The notes under the pieces: generated by a model
What the model was told of the DNA's origin: nothing
Database searches by the model: none
Seen by the model: the letters and a program-made list of their open reading frames with translations, nothing else
Shown here: positions 34,603 through 42,814 of the stretch, one piece after another
Layout: each line of letters begins with the position of its first letter
Position numbering within the stretch: the stretch's first letter is position 1
Program-made: the position numbers and the translations under genes
Assembly (NCBI RefSeq): GCF_900114835.1
Contig: NZ_FOUJ01000001.1
Span: 992,001-1,056,000, forward strand
Reading direction: 5' to 3'
From: Methanolobus profundi
GTDB lineage: Archaea > Halobacteriota > Methanosarcinia > Methanosarcinales > Methanosarcinaceae
Length of the DNA stretch: 64,000 bases

Positions 34603-35616
34603 ATGAGAAAAGTCATTCGTGTACCAATAGAAGAAGCAGAGAGCCTAAGACTTGAAATTGCAAGCTCGGGCAGGCTCGACCAGGATAGAAGGATAAAGGT
34701 TATCGAACAGGAAGAACGCTTCCTTGAAATACCTGTCACTGAAGACATTGAGGGTTTTGAGACATATCTCCAGGAAGAACCAATATTCTACAACAAATGG
34801 CGATCCCTTGAAGACAGGATGAAAGGAATTGTTCCCAAAGATGAGATCGACCTGTTACCTTCTGGATGGCAGATACTGGGAGAGATCATAGTTATCACGA
34901 TCGATCCGAAGATCGAGCATCTGAAAGAGAGAGTTGCGGAAGGCCTTCTTCAAATGTATCCAACATGCAGTACAGTAATACGTGACCTTGGGATAAGCGG
35001 TCAGTTCCGGCTCCCTCAAAGAGAGATCATCATCGGAGAGACAACAGAGACCATCAACAAAGAGAATGGATGCCTGTTCAAACTTGATGTTACAAAGGTC
35101 ATGTTCTCCAAAGGGAACCTGCACGAGAAAGCCCTCATGAGCAACATAGGCGCCAATGAGACCATCATCGATATGTTCGCAGGCATTGGCTATTTCACGA
35201 TCCCAATGGCAGTACATGCAAGACCTGAAAAGATAATTGCGATCGAGATAAATCCACAGTCATACGCATACCTGAAGGAGAACATAGCTCTGAACCATGT
35301 AGAACACATAGTTGAAGCACTGAACGGAGACTGTGCACAACTTACTCCAAAAGGTGTTGCTGACAGGGTGATCATGGGTTACGTGAACACCACTCACCAC
35401 TATCTCGATCAGGGAATAGCTGCTTTGAAAGAAAGTGGTGGTATCCTGCATTACCATGAGACCACCCCTGAAAGTCTCCTGTTTGAAAGACCTGTGGAAC
35501 GTATCAAGCAGGCTGCATCAAAAGCAGGCAGAGATGTCGAGATACTCGAATGCAGGAAGATCAAGAAATATTCTCCCGGCGTCTGGCACGTCGTTGTGGA
35601 TGCCCGGATCAGTTGA
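34603..35616 (+). CDS. taw2: tRNA-Phe wyosine aminocarboxypropyltransferase Taw2
   Basis: A 337-aa class I SAM-dependent enzyme. FSKGNLHEKALMSN and the SAM site DMFAGIGYFTIPMAVHARPEKIIAIEINP are shared with Trm5, but the later motif is DRVIMGYVNTTHHYLDQGIAAL followed by GILHYHE, the Taw2 form (Trm5 has MNLP there). Taw2 transfers an aminocarboxypropyl group from SAM to demethylwyosine-37 of tRNA-Phe. It is not in an obvious operon. Hairpin repeats follow it at 35694. Confidence 0.93.
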   Translation: MRKVIRVPIEEAESLRLEIASSGRLDQDRRIKVIEQEERFLEIPVTEDIEGFETYLQEEPIFYNKWRSLEDRMKGIVPKDEIDLLPSGWQILGEIIVITIDPKIEHLKERVAEGLLQMYPTCSTVIRDLGISGQFRLPQREIIIGETTETINKENGCLFKLDVTKVMFSKGNLHEKALMSNIGANETIIDMFAGIGYFTIPMAVHARPEKIIAIEINPQSYAYLKENIALNHVEHIVEALNGDCAQLTPKGVADRVIMGYVNTTHHYLDQGIAALKESGGILHYHETTPESLLFERPVERIKQAASKAGRDVEILECRKIKKYSPGVWHVVVDARIS

Positions 35617-35693
35617 AGTTAAAAAGTCAGGGCTTTTGCTACCACCATTCAGAAAAAGAGCTAAGTAAAAAATATGTGTCATTTTTTAGGGAC

Positions 35694-35721
35694 GTGCCGG
35701 CTTTGCCGGACCCTCCGGGAC
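35694..35721 (+). repeat. Hairpin repeat R1, copy A
   Basis: GTGCCGGCTTTGCCGGACCC then TCCGGGAC: two adjacent hairpins, CCGGC-TTT-GCCGG and CCC-TCC-GGG. Copy at 59713-59740 differs at four bases; none of the changes is in a stem. Confidence 0.75.
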
Positions 35722-35822
35722 GGTTGAAGTTATACATGATCAGTGATCGGTCAAACTTAGTATCCCCTGCGTCCTTGTGTATCTTATAGTTCTGCAAAGA
35801 TCATTGGCAGACAAATAACAAT

Positions 35823-35851
35823 ATGACCATCCGCCGCAGGCGGCACGTTCC
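35823..35851 (+). repeat. Hairpin repeat R2, copy A
   Basis: ATGACCATCCGCCGCAGGCG followed by GCACGTTCC: hairpin CCGCC-GCA-GGCGG with a conserved ATGACCAT lead. Copy at 59562-59590 differs at two bases, one in the loop and one outside the stem. Confidence 0.75.
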
Positions 35852-35965
35852 TTTACTGCTATATTGCAGACTATCGAAATAGCGCAGTTATTGAAAATTG
35901 CTGTGTTCAAAGTTGCAGTTAGCAGAATCCCTACAGAACCTAAAAAAATAGAAAAATATAAGATG

Positions 35966-36439
35966 TCAGAGCTTTTTGACCTCATTGGTCATGTCTGCAT
36001 CGATTATGTAATCGAAGTCAATGTGTCCCGGCCAGTTGCAATTTATAAGCATTGACTGGAAGCACACACCAATGATGAGCTTCTCCTCAGCATCCTTCAT
36101 AAGATCATCAACAAGAACATTCATCTTTTCCGGCTCAACACCTATCTTTGGCATTGCAAGCCCACCCAGCAGAACAACAGTATCAGCAGAGGGGTCTGCT
36201 ATATCTCCAAGCTGCATTCCGTTAGTAGATGGAACTATCATGCGTGCTTCGTCTGAACGAAGATCAGGAAGGAACACCAGTTTTTTATCGGTACCTCTAA
36301 GGACAAATGCCATCAGCTCTGCAAATGGTGTGCAAAAACCTACAGTGCCGATAAATGTGATACTTTGAGAATCGTTAACGAGTTTTCTGAATTCGGTAAG
36401 CTGGCCACCGATACCTTTTGAAGTACTTATGATCTCCAT
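35966..36439 (-). CDS. DUF2124 family protein
   Basis: A 157-aa protein of a small methanogen family (DUF2124): ITFIGTVGFCTPFAELMAFVLRG, FLPDLRSDEARMIV, TVVLLGGLAMPKIGVEP, and IIGVCFQSMLINCNWPGHIDFDYIIDADM. The alpha/beta pattern suggests a Rossmann-like fold. Two cysteines (Cys-Thr-Pro and Gly-Val-Cys) are conserved in position. It lies upstream-adjacent to mch on the same strand (gap 72 bases after the mch stop), so a link to C1 metabolism is possible, but the function is unknown. Confidence 0.88.
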   Translation of the reverse strand: MEIISTSKGIGGQLTEFRKLVNDSQSITFIGTVGFCTPFAELMAFVLRGTDKKLVFLPDLRSDEARMIVPSTNGMQLGDIADPSADTVVLLGGLAMPKIGVEPEKMNVLVDDLMKDAEEKLIIGVCFQSMLINCNWPGHIDFDYIIDADMTNEVKKL

Positions 36440-36511
36440 ATACTGTCTCCAAAAGAAAAAAGTAATACAACCTTTAAGGTTGTATCGGTATTATTTGAGT
36501 ATGTTAAGTAC

Positions 36512-37474
36512 TCAGACTTCTTTTATGCCAAAGGATTCCAGAAGAATACCAGGGTTGATCCTTCCGCTTGTAAAGGACTTCTTTGTCTTGGTATCGTTCA
36601 CTGTGATCTTGGCTGGTGCGAACATTCCTGCATCTACCTTGAAGAAGTCGAACTCTGCTTCCTTGAAGGTGGTGTAGAATGGCTTACCGAAGTCCCTTGA
36701 GGTTGTGGATGGTGCCTTCTTGACGAAGTCCTCGAGCTTCTCAGCATCTCCGTACTCAACGGTGTAGTAGGTCTCACCACAGTAGATGATACAGTCGTTG
36801 GTGGATCCCATACATTTTGTATCGTCACCGACAACAGGTGCAATAGGAGCAACACCGAAACCGCTCTTGATGGTGTTGATGTCGTAGCCGATGGATTCGA
36901 GCTTGTGGATACCAGTCTCGACAACACGTGCTGAGATCTGTACGCATCCTGCAATTGAAGCTGTTGGTGCAACAGCGATGTAAACGTTCTCAGGGTCGAC
37001 ACTGCAGTGCTTTGCAATGTATTCAACGACTTCCTCGGTTGGTAATTCGCTTGATTCCATTACAAGAACAGCATACTCAGAGTCATCTTTGTAGCCTATT
37101 TCTTCGTAGAGCTCTTTTGGTTTAAGACCCAGTGCCCTTGCAGGACCTGAACCCATACCGAAGTATTTACCTACTGCAATTCTCCATCCTGCATACTGGG
37201 ATGCCATACATGCGATGGTTGGGTGGTCGGTAGCTATCTGGATAGCTGGTACTGGAAGACCATCAAGGTCGAACTTTGTGTAGCTTATGTCTGCAAGGTC
37301 TGCAAGACAGAGACGGGAAAGGTACATTCCTGCATCATATCCACCTTCTACATTCACACCACAGTCAATTACTGTAGCGCCATTCTCAAGTTCTGTGGAC
37401 TTGACCTTCAGTTCCTCTTCCCAGTCAAGCATTTCATCGATTATAGCTAATCCCTTTTCGTTGACACTTATCAT
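36512..37474 (-). CDS. mch: N5,N10-methenyltetrahydromethanopterin cyclohydrolase
   Basis: A 320-aa enzyme of the methanogenic C1 pathway: [42 protein letters not shown], and [35 protein letters not shown] match Mch throughout. It interconverts methenyl- and formyl-tetrahydromethanopterin, in methylotrophs in the oxidative direction to CO2. A longer form starts at 37483, but GAGTGAT a few bases ahead of the ATG at 37474 supports MISVNEKG as start. It is a strong marker for a methanogen or methanotrophic archaeon. Confidence 0.97.
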   Translation of the reverse strand: MISVNEKGLAIIDEMLDWEEELKVKSTELENGATVIDCGVNVEGGYDAGMYLSRLCLADLADISYTKFDLDGLPVPAIQIATDHPTIACMASQYAGWRIAVGKYFGMGSGPARALGLKPKELYEEIGYKDDSEYAVLVMESSELPTEEVVEYIAKHCSVDPENVYIAVAPTASIAGCVQISARVVETGIHKLESIGYDINTIKSGFGVAPIAPVVGDDTKCMGSTNDCIIYCGETYYTVEYGDAEKLEDFVKKAPSTTSRDFGKPFYTTFKEAEFDFFKVDAGMFAPAKITVNDTKTKKSFTSGRINPGILLESFGIKEV

Positions 37475-37647
37475 GTTTATCACTCTAAAGCTGTTGATCG
37501 AGTGATCATTGGGCAGTCAAGCATATATAATTGACGATTCTGCATGAAGGTGCGTATGTTGATTTTCGTCAAGCTGTAACTTATAGTCCCAATGTTGTCA
37601 CTATTAAGATCGATAAAAAGGAAAAATAGCTGCAAACAATAAAGTGA

Positions 37648-39123
37648 TCAGGCTTCTTTTTTAAGCGTGAGCCAGAAGATACTACCCTTGCCCTCAGGAT
37701 TGTCCTCCACACCGAACCCCTCTTTGTGAAGGTCCATTATCCGCTTTACAATGGCAAGACCAATGCCGGTTCCACGTATCTCTTGCTTATGAAGACGTTT
37801 GAAACGTTCAAAGATGGATGCCTTGCTGGAGTTGGGTATCCCATCGCCCTGATCGATGAAGCTTATCTTTAGTTTATCGCCATGGCTGGCAACCTCAATA
37901 ATAACAGTGCTGCCTTCGGGACTGTACTTTATAGAATTGGACAGGAGGTTGACGAACACCCTCTCTATCATAGGATTGGCAACAGCATAGGAGCCACTCT
38001 TTAACTGAAGCCTTACATCTATTTTCTTTTCTTCGGCCTGATGCATGAAACTATCAATAGTATCATGCAACATAGAATCAATATCGATCTTAACAAAACT
38101 TATATCATCTACTGATTCTAATTTTGCAAGATGTGCTGCATCCTCTATCATGGCAATGAGCTTTTCAGTAGACAAATTGACATTGGACAACAGTCTTTTT
38201 TTCTTCTCATCAGACTCCATTTTCAGAAGGATATCCACAAATGACTTGATAAGACCTGCAGGATTGAGCAGGTCATGCCGCATGACATCTGTAAAAAGGT
38301 CCTTCAGGTCGTTGGAACGCTTCAGTTCGAACGCATACTCCTTGAGCTGTTCTTCAGCAGCCTTTCTTTCTGTGATATCCTCACCTGATATGAGAATACC
38401 AACCGTATTACCCGAATCATCCCTGAGTGGAGAATCATACCATCTGTAAAGTCTTTCCTCTCCGCTGCTTATGATAACAGGGAACTCACAATATTCATAG
38501 GCCTTTGTTGCACCTGATATGAGTTTTTTGTAATGCTCACGAATAGCATTCAACGAATTACGTGGAATGAAGAACTCGATCCATTCTCTGCCAACCAGCT
38601 TCTCAGGACTATAACCCAGAAATTCAGAACCTTTCTTATTTATGTGAGTTACCTTAAGATCAAGGTCCAGGACAGCCACAAGTACACCAATATAATCGAG
38701 ATATTGATAGGCTTTGTTCTTCTCGGTCAGAAGAGTATCATGCTGGTCTTTTATCCTTAGAAGAGATGCTATCTTCTTATCAAGCTCGAACTTACCCACG
38801 GGTTTCTTTAAGAACTCATCAGCACCGGCATCTATACCCCTCTGATGATCTGCTTTGTCAGTGAGAGCCGTTACCATAATGATAGGTATGAAATCCATCT
38901 TGAACTCATTGCGGATCACACGGCAGACATCATAACCATCCATTTCCGGCATCATCACATCAAGAAGGACGAGGTCAGGATGTTCCGATTTAACCTTTTC
39001 AAGTGCATCCCTGCCATTGTAAGCTGTAACTATATCATATTCATCCCCAAGATAAACTGAAAGTAGTTCCACATTCAATGGTTCATCATCAACAATAAGG
39101 ATCTTGTGTTTAGAAGATGTCAT
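37648..39123 (-). CDS. Response regulator-PAS-histidine kinase hybrid
   Basis: A 491-aa protein with three modules in order. The receiver domain (1-120) has acidic pair Asp12/Asp13, phospho-acceptor Asp55 (LLDVMMPEMDG) and the lysine near 107. A PAS domain (about 140-255, with DITERKAAEE) follows. Then comes a kinase: HisKA with His283 (DVMRHDLLNPAG), N-box NLLSNSIKYSPEG (392-404), G1 DQGDG (425-429) and G2 GTGIGLAIV (451-459). There is no membrane segment, so it senses inside the cell or takes phosphate from another protein. The receiver in front of the kinase is the reverse of usual hybrids. No cognate output regulator lies beside it; the next gene, a membrane winged-helix protein, is divergent and 343 bases away. 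Confidence 0.94.
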   Translation of the reverse strand: MTSSKHKILIVDDEPLNVELLSVYLGDEYDIVTAYNGRDALEKVKSEHPDLVLLDVMMPEMDGYDVCRVIRNEFKMDFIPIIMVTALTDKADHQRGIDAGADEFLKKPVGKFELDKKIASLLRIKDQHDTLLTEKNKAYQYLDYIGVLVAVLDLDLKVTHINKKGSEFLGYSPEKLVGREWIEFFIPRNSLNAIREHYKKLISGATKAYEYCEFPVIISSGEERLYRWYDSPLRDDSGNTVGILISGEDITERKAAEEQLKEYAFELKRSNDLKDLFTDVMRHDLLNPAGLIKSFVDILLKMESDEKKKRLLSNVNLSTEKLIAMIEDAAHLAKLESVDDISFVKIDIDSMLHDTIDSFMHQAEEKKIDVRLQLKSGSYAVANPMIERVFVNLLSNSIKYSPEGSTVIIEVASHGDKLKISFIDQGDGIPNSSKASIFERFKRLHKQEIRGTGIGLAIVKRIMDLHKEGFGVEDNPEGKGSIFWLTLKKEA

Positions 39124-39466
39124 CCAGATGAGAATATAATTCTACATTTATATAAAGATGTCTAATTATTTAGATCACCATTTCATGAAATGGAAAATTA
39201 TGCATTCTCCAGCATAAATGCCTATAAGATCTATTATGTCTGCACACATTAAGAAATAATTATATCTAATTGTAAAATAATATTGTGCTGATGAATAGTA
39301 GATACATCAGGAACTGAGAGATCAAATGTTATGGCATCATCAAAAATCATCACCATGCAACGGTGGTTTCAATATTATGCAACGATCATACCGCCTGTTG
39401 CGGTCAAGATATATCATTTGTTTCATCCCTTGTAACAATTACCAACAGTGAGATGATGATCTGACA
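39124..39466. other. Intergenic divergent promoter region
   Basis: 343 bases between the histidine kinase (minus) and the membrane winged-helix gene (plus). It is AT-rich for the first 170 bases, with TATA-like elements (TTATATAAA complement near 39148, AATTATATCTAA at 39258). From 39300 to 39466 composition is normal, with no supported ORF. GTGAGATGATG precedes the ATG at 39467 as a weak ribosome-binding site. Confidence 0.45.
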
Positions 39467-40027
39467 ATGGAAAGGACAAAAATCATAGTCGCAACAGGAA
39501 TCATAATAATTGCTGGAATAATTGCAGTGAGCATACTGCTGCAAGAAGCACCTGTAGTGATACAGATAGAAGGAGAATCTTTCAAGATCATCGAGATCCC
39601 CTATTCGTACACTACTGGTGAAGCATATATGCTGTTGATATGTGGCCTTTTCTCCGGAATGGCATTGTATCAGATACTGATAAGTCTGAACATCCATCCT
39701 TTCGCAGGCGTGGACACCGGATCAATAGATAATAGAGGTTCTGATGTCAAGAATGATAATGAAGAACTTTTATCACCACCCACACTGAGCAGGGAACAGG
39801 TCATCCTCATGGCCCTTGAAGGGGATGAGAAAAGGACCGTCCGGACAATTGTGGACAATGGAGGGCAAATGCTCCAGAACGAGCTTGTCAATCGTCTCGA
39901 TTTTTCCAAGGCCAAAACATCAAGGATCATTTCAAATCTTGAGAGGAAAGGCATCATCAGCAAACAGAAATACGGCCTGACGAACTGCATCTCACTGACC
40001 GAAAAGATAAGGGGTGAGAACAGATGA
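39467..40027 (+). CDS. Membrane-anchored winged-helix protein
   Basis: A 186-aa protein with two membrane segments (about 5-26 and 52-74) separated by a short outside loop, then a polar linker and a C-terminal winged helix (about 105-180: EGDEKRTVRTIVDNGGQMLQNELVNRLDFSKAKTSRIISNLERKGIISKQKYGLTNCISLTEKI). The DNA-binding domain should face the cytoplasm. Such membrane-bound archaeal regulators are thought to act as one-component sensors. Its end overlaps the next gene by 4 bases, and that gene's end overlaps the HEAT-repeat gene, so the three are one coupled unit. Confidence 0.88.
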   Translation: MERTKIIVATGIIIIAGIIAVSILLQEAPVVIQIEGESFKIIEIPYSYTTGEAYMLLICGLFSGMALYQILISLNIHPFAGVDTGSIDNRGSDVKNDNEELLSPPTLSREQVILMALEGDEKRTVRTIVDNGGQMLQNELVNRLDFSKAKTSRIISNLERKGIISKQKYGLTNCISLTEKIRGENR

Positions 40028-40902
40028 GAAAAGTATTTCCATTGATCCTGGCAGGGATCATACTGATATCTGTCGTGATCTGGTGGCATTATGATAGTAC
40101 TGTTGATGTCAGAATAACTGGGATCGATGCACCCCGGACCCTGGGGGTAGATACCATCAGATCCAATAACATGAACGAGATAAAGATCACCATACAGAAT
40201 AATGAGACAAGGCCGGTAGAAATAAAAGTTGAAACTGAAAATGCCTTTGTTAATGCGGAAGGAGAAAGTGTCGATACATTCATTGTATTCGGTTATGACG
40301 GATACAGATACACTGACTATGTCTCAACACAGGATAAAATAAAGCTGGAACCTGGAGAGAACGAACTGACCCTTCTGCTTGGATACCAGGTGACAGGTGA
40401 ACAGGACGTCCACATAAGGATCGTGAACAACGAGGTCGTTCTGGATGAGGATTCTTTTACCGTCGAGGTCATGCCTCCGGAGATATCTGTGGAATTGGAT
40501 AACGAAATGATCATTCAGGATGAACTGGAGATCTACAATATCGATGCTTATGTGTTGAACAGCGGTATGGGGAGAGCTGAAGGTGTTGAAACAACTTTGA
40601 GTATCATCGATCAGGAAACGGGTGAAGTGATCTCGTCAGAGATAAGAAGCATTGTTGTTCCGGCGCATTCAAAAAGTGCTTTTAGCACATGGAAAGACTC
40701 GCCTGACGGAGTGATAGAACTAAGTTCAGGGGAGAATTCAGACGAGAGTTACATGCCAGTTCTGGCAGTAGCCAAAGGGAAAACAGGAGACCGATATGTT
40801 GTGAAACTTACCGCTATCTGGCAGGATCAGATAGCAGAAGGTGTGATACTGGTCCCCTACAATAATTCAGAAATTGGAGTTGAACTGGAGGTTGAACTAT
40901 GA
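40024..40902 (+). CDS. Signal-anchored beta-rich extracytoplasmic protein
   Basis: A 292-aa protein with an N-terminal anchor (about 5-24, VFPLILAGIILISVVIWW) and then about 265 residues of alternating strand pattern, in two Ig-like or CARDB-like repeats: TIQNNETRPVEIKVETENAFV, LEPGENELTLLLGYQVTGEQDVHIRI, then a second unit (YVLNSGMGRAEGVETTLSIID, RSIVVPAHSKSAFS). It is probably exposed on the cell surface. It resembles DUF7490-type archaeal proteins, but I could not fix the family. It is the middle member of the coupled trio 39467-42782. Confidence 0.78.
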   Translation: MRKVFPLILAGIILISVVIWWHYDSTVDVRITGIDAPRTLGVDTIRSNNMNEIKITIQNNETRPVEIKVETENAFVNAEGESVDTFIVFGYDGYRYTDYVSTQDKIKLEPGENELTLLLGYQVTGEQDVHIRIVNNEVVLDEDSFTVEVMPPEISVELDNEMIIQDELEIYNIDAYVLNSGMGRAEGVETTLSIIDQETGEVISSEIRSIVVPAHSKSAFSTWKDSPDGVIELSSGENSDESYMPVLAVAKGKTGDRYVVKLTAIWQDQIAEGVILVPYNNSEIGVELEVEL

Positions 40903-42782
40903 GAAGAACACAGGGATCGACACTTAGAACGATCGGACTATCATTACTTATTATAGGAGCTTCTCTGTTTGCACTTGTTTCTGTAGCCTGTGCTTTCAGT
41001 GAGCAGGGACATACTGATGATAATGATGTAAAAGTAATTAAGAATTCCAGTGCCCCATTATTTAAAATGGGGTTCAATTTTTCAGCAATAATAGATCATT
41101 TCCAGTCATTTATCCATAACGAAAGAAATGATAATGCTAGCCAATTGAAAGATATTACTCAAAATGGATCACAAAGTAAGGAAACTGACATTTCCCGTTC
41201 ATTCATCCTTAACGGCAAAAGTGATAACGTAAGCCAATGGATCGATGTGCTGGAAAATGAATCAGAGACCGAAGATAACAGGCATCATGCCGCATATATG
41301 CTTGGAGAGTCCGGAGACAGCAGAGCTGCAATACCATTCATAAAGATCATTGAAGATACTGAAGAAGAAGATCCCCTGCGTCAGTCAGTTACCAGCTATA
41401 TGGGAAAAGTAGGAAATGATAAGCATACCGATATGCTGATCGGACTTCTTGATGATGAGCTTTTAGACATACCTGCAACCACATCCATGGGGGACCTTGG
41501 AGATGAAAAAGCAGTAGGACCACTCATGGATATACTCGCAAATGAAAGCCAGTCAGAGAATATGCGAATGGCTGCAGCAAGGTCACTGGGACAGATAGGG
41601 GATGAGAGAGCAGTAGAATTGTTAATTGAATGTCTGGATGATGATTCCCCATATCTGAAAAGCGAAGTTGCCTGGGCCCTTGGAGAGATCGGAGATGAGA
41701 GAGCGGCCGAACCTTTAATCAATATGCTGGATGAAGAGTATGAATTTACAGTTACTAATTCAGCCGAGGCCCTTAACAAATTAGGAATATCAGCAGATGA
41801 AATACTCATCGAAAATCTTGATGATAGAGATGTCACTGTCAGAAAGAACTCTATCTATGCACTGAGTTCTGTCGGAGGACAAAATACCCATAGTGTCCTC
41901 CTGGAAATTGCAGAGGATAGAACAGAGGATAAAGATGTAAGAAGAGCTGCGATCTCAGCCCTTGGAAGATCAGAAGACCATGACATGATCGACCCACTCA
42001 CCGACATTATGGAAGATGAAAATGAGAAAAAAGACGTAAGAACTGCTGTTCCCAGGGCTTTATTGAATATAGATAAAGATAAGGCCATTACGATACTTGT
42101 AGAGGATCTCTCGATCGAGAACATGGAAGTCCGGGCAAGTATCGTATCCTCATTTAGAAAATTAGAAGAGGACAGGGACAAGGTTCCGATGGTCATCGAG
42201 CCTATTGGCTACCTATTACAGAACGACGAGGAATGGCCTGTAAGAAAACAGGCTGCAATAGTCCTTGCGGACATAGCCGGAGAAGATGCTTCCGGATATC
42301 TGGATCTGGCTTTGAATGACGAACACCATGATGTGAGGTCCATTGCAGCAAACAAGCTTGTAGCTCTTGCTGACAGGAATTCAACTTACCCTCTGATAAA
42401 GGCCCTTAACAATGAGACAAATGAGTATACCCGACGTTATATGACACTTGCACTTGTTCAGACAAATGACAGCAGAGCAGTGCCGACACTCATACAACTT
42501 ATGCAGGACAGGGAAGAATATCTAAATGTAAGGATGGAAGCTACTGAAGGACTTGGGACCATCGGGAACAGAACAACAAGCAGATCCCTGATGGAAATAC
42601 TCAAAAACAAAGATGATTCTCCAGAAATTAGAAACACGGCGGCAGTTTCACTCGGTCAGATAAAAGATCCGGCAGCAATAGAACTTCTTACTAAGATCGC
42701 AGATGATGAAGAAGAGTATCCTGCGATCAGGCAGAGTGCTGAACTATCGCTTGAAATGATCCAGGGGGCAAAAGCTTCCTGA
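40899..42782 (+). CDS. HEAT-repeat (PBS-lyase type) protein with N-terminal anchor
   Basis: A 627-aa protein. N-terminal hydrophobic segment (about 10-30), then from residue about 110 to the end a chain of roughly 14 HEAT-like repeats of the PBS-lyase kind, with recurring motifs such as GDERAVELLIECLDDDSPYLKSEVAWALGEIGDERAAEPLI. Such scaffolds bind other proteins. Because the anchor is N-terminal the repeats should lie outside the cell. It overlaps the previous gene by 4 bases. The trio winged-helix/beta-rich/HEAT suggests a signal-relay or envelope-sensing module. Confidence 0.88.
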   Translation: MRRTQGSTLRTIGLSLLIIGASLFALVSVACAFSEQGHTDDNDVKVIKNSSAPLFKMGFNFSAIIDHFQSFIHNERNDNASQLKDITQNGSQSKETDISRSFILNGKSDNVSQWIDVLENESETEDNRHHAAYMLGESGDSRAAIPFIKIIEDTEEEDPLRQSVTSYMGKVGNDKHTDMLIGLLDDELLDIPATTSMGDLGDEKAVGPLMDILANESQSENMRMAAARSLGQIGDERAVELLIECLDDDSPYLKSEVAWALGEIGDERAAEPLINMLDEEYEFTVTNSAEALNKLGISADEILIENLDDRDVTVRKNSIYALSSVGGQNTHSVLLEIAEDRTEDKDVRRAAISALGRSEDHDMIDPLTDIMEDENEKKDVRTAVPRALLNIDKDKAITILVEDLSIENMEVRASIVSSFRKLEEDRDKVPMVIEPIGYLLQNDEEWPVRKQAAIVLADIAGEDASGYLDLALNDEHHDVRSIAANKLVALADRNSTYPLIKALNNETNEYTRRYMTLALVQTNDSRAVPTLIQLMQDREEYLNVRMEATEGLGTIGNRTTSRSLMEILKNKDDSPEIRNTAAVSLGQIKDPAAIELLTKIADDEEEYPAIRQSAELSLEMIQGAKAS

Positions 42783-42814
42783 TATCTTAAATTTTGATAG
42801 AAAAATCTGGTACT

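Larger units (their letters stand above)
35617..35965. other. Intergenic region with two hairpin repeats
   Basis: 349 bases with no gene. They hold hairpin elements R1 (35694-35721) and R2 (35823-35851), 101 bases apart. The part between them is not conserved at the other locus (59562-59740). The rest, up to the DUF2124 stop, is AT-rich with no features. Confidence 0.5.

Noticed and set aside
35740-35985. 81-codon minus-strand reading frame over the hairpin repeats
   Set aside because: It runs through both repeats and non-coding AT-rich sequence, with no ribosome-binding site and no recognisable domain.
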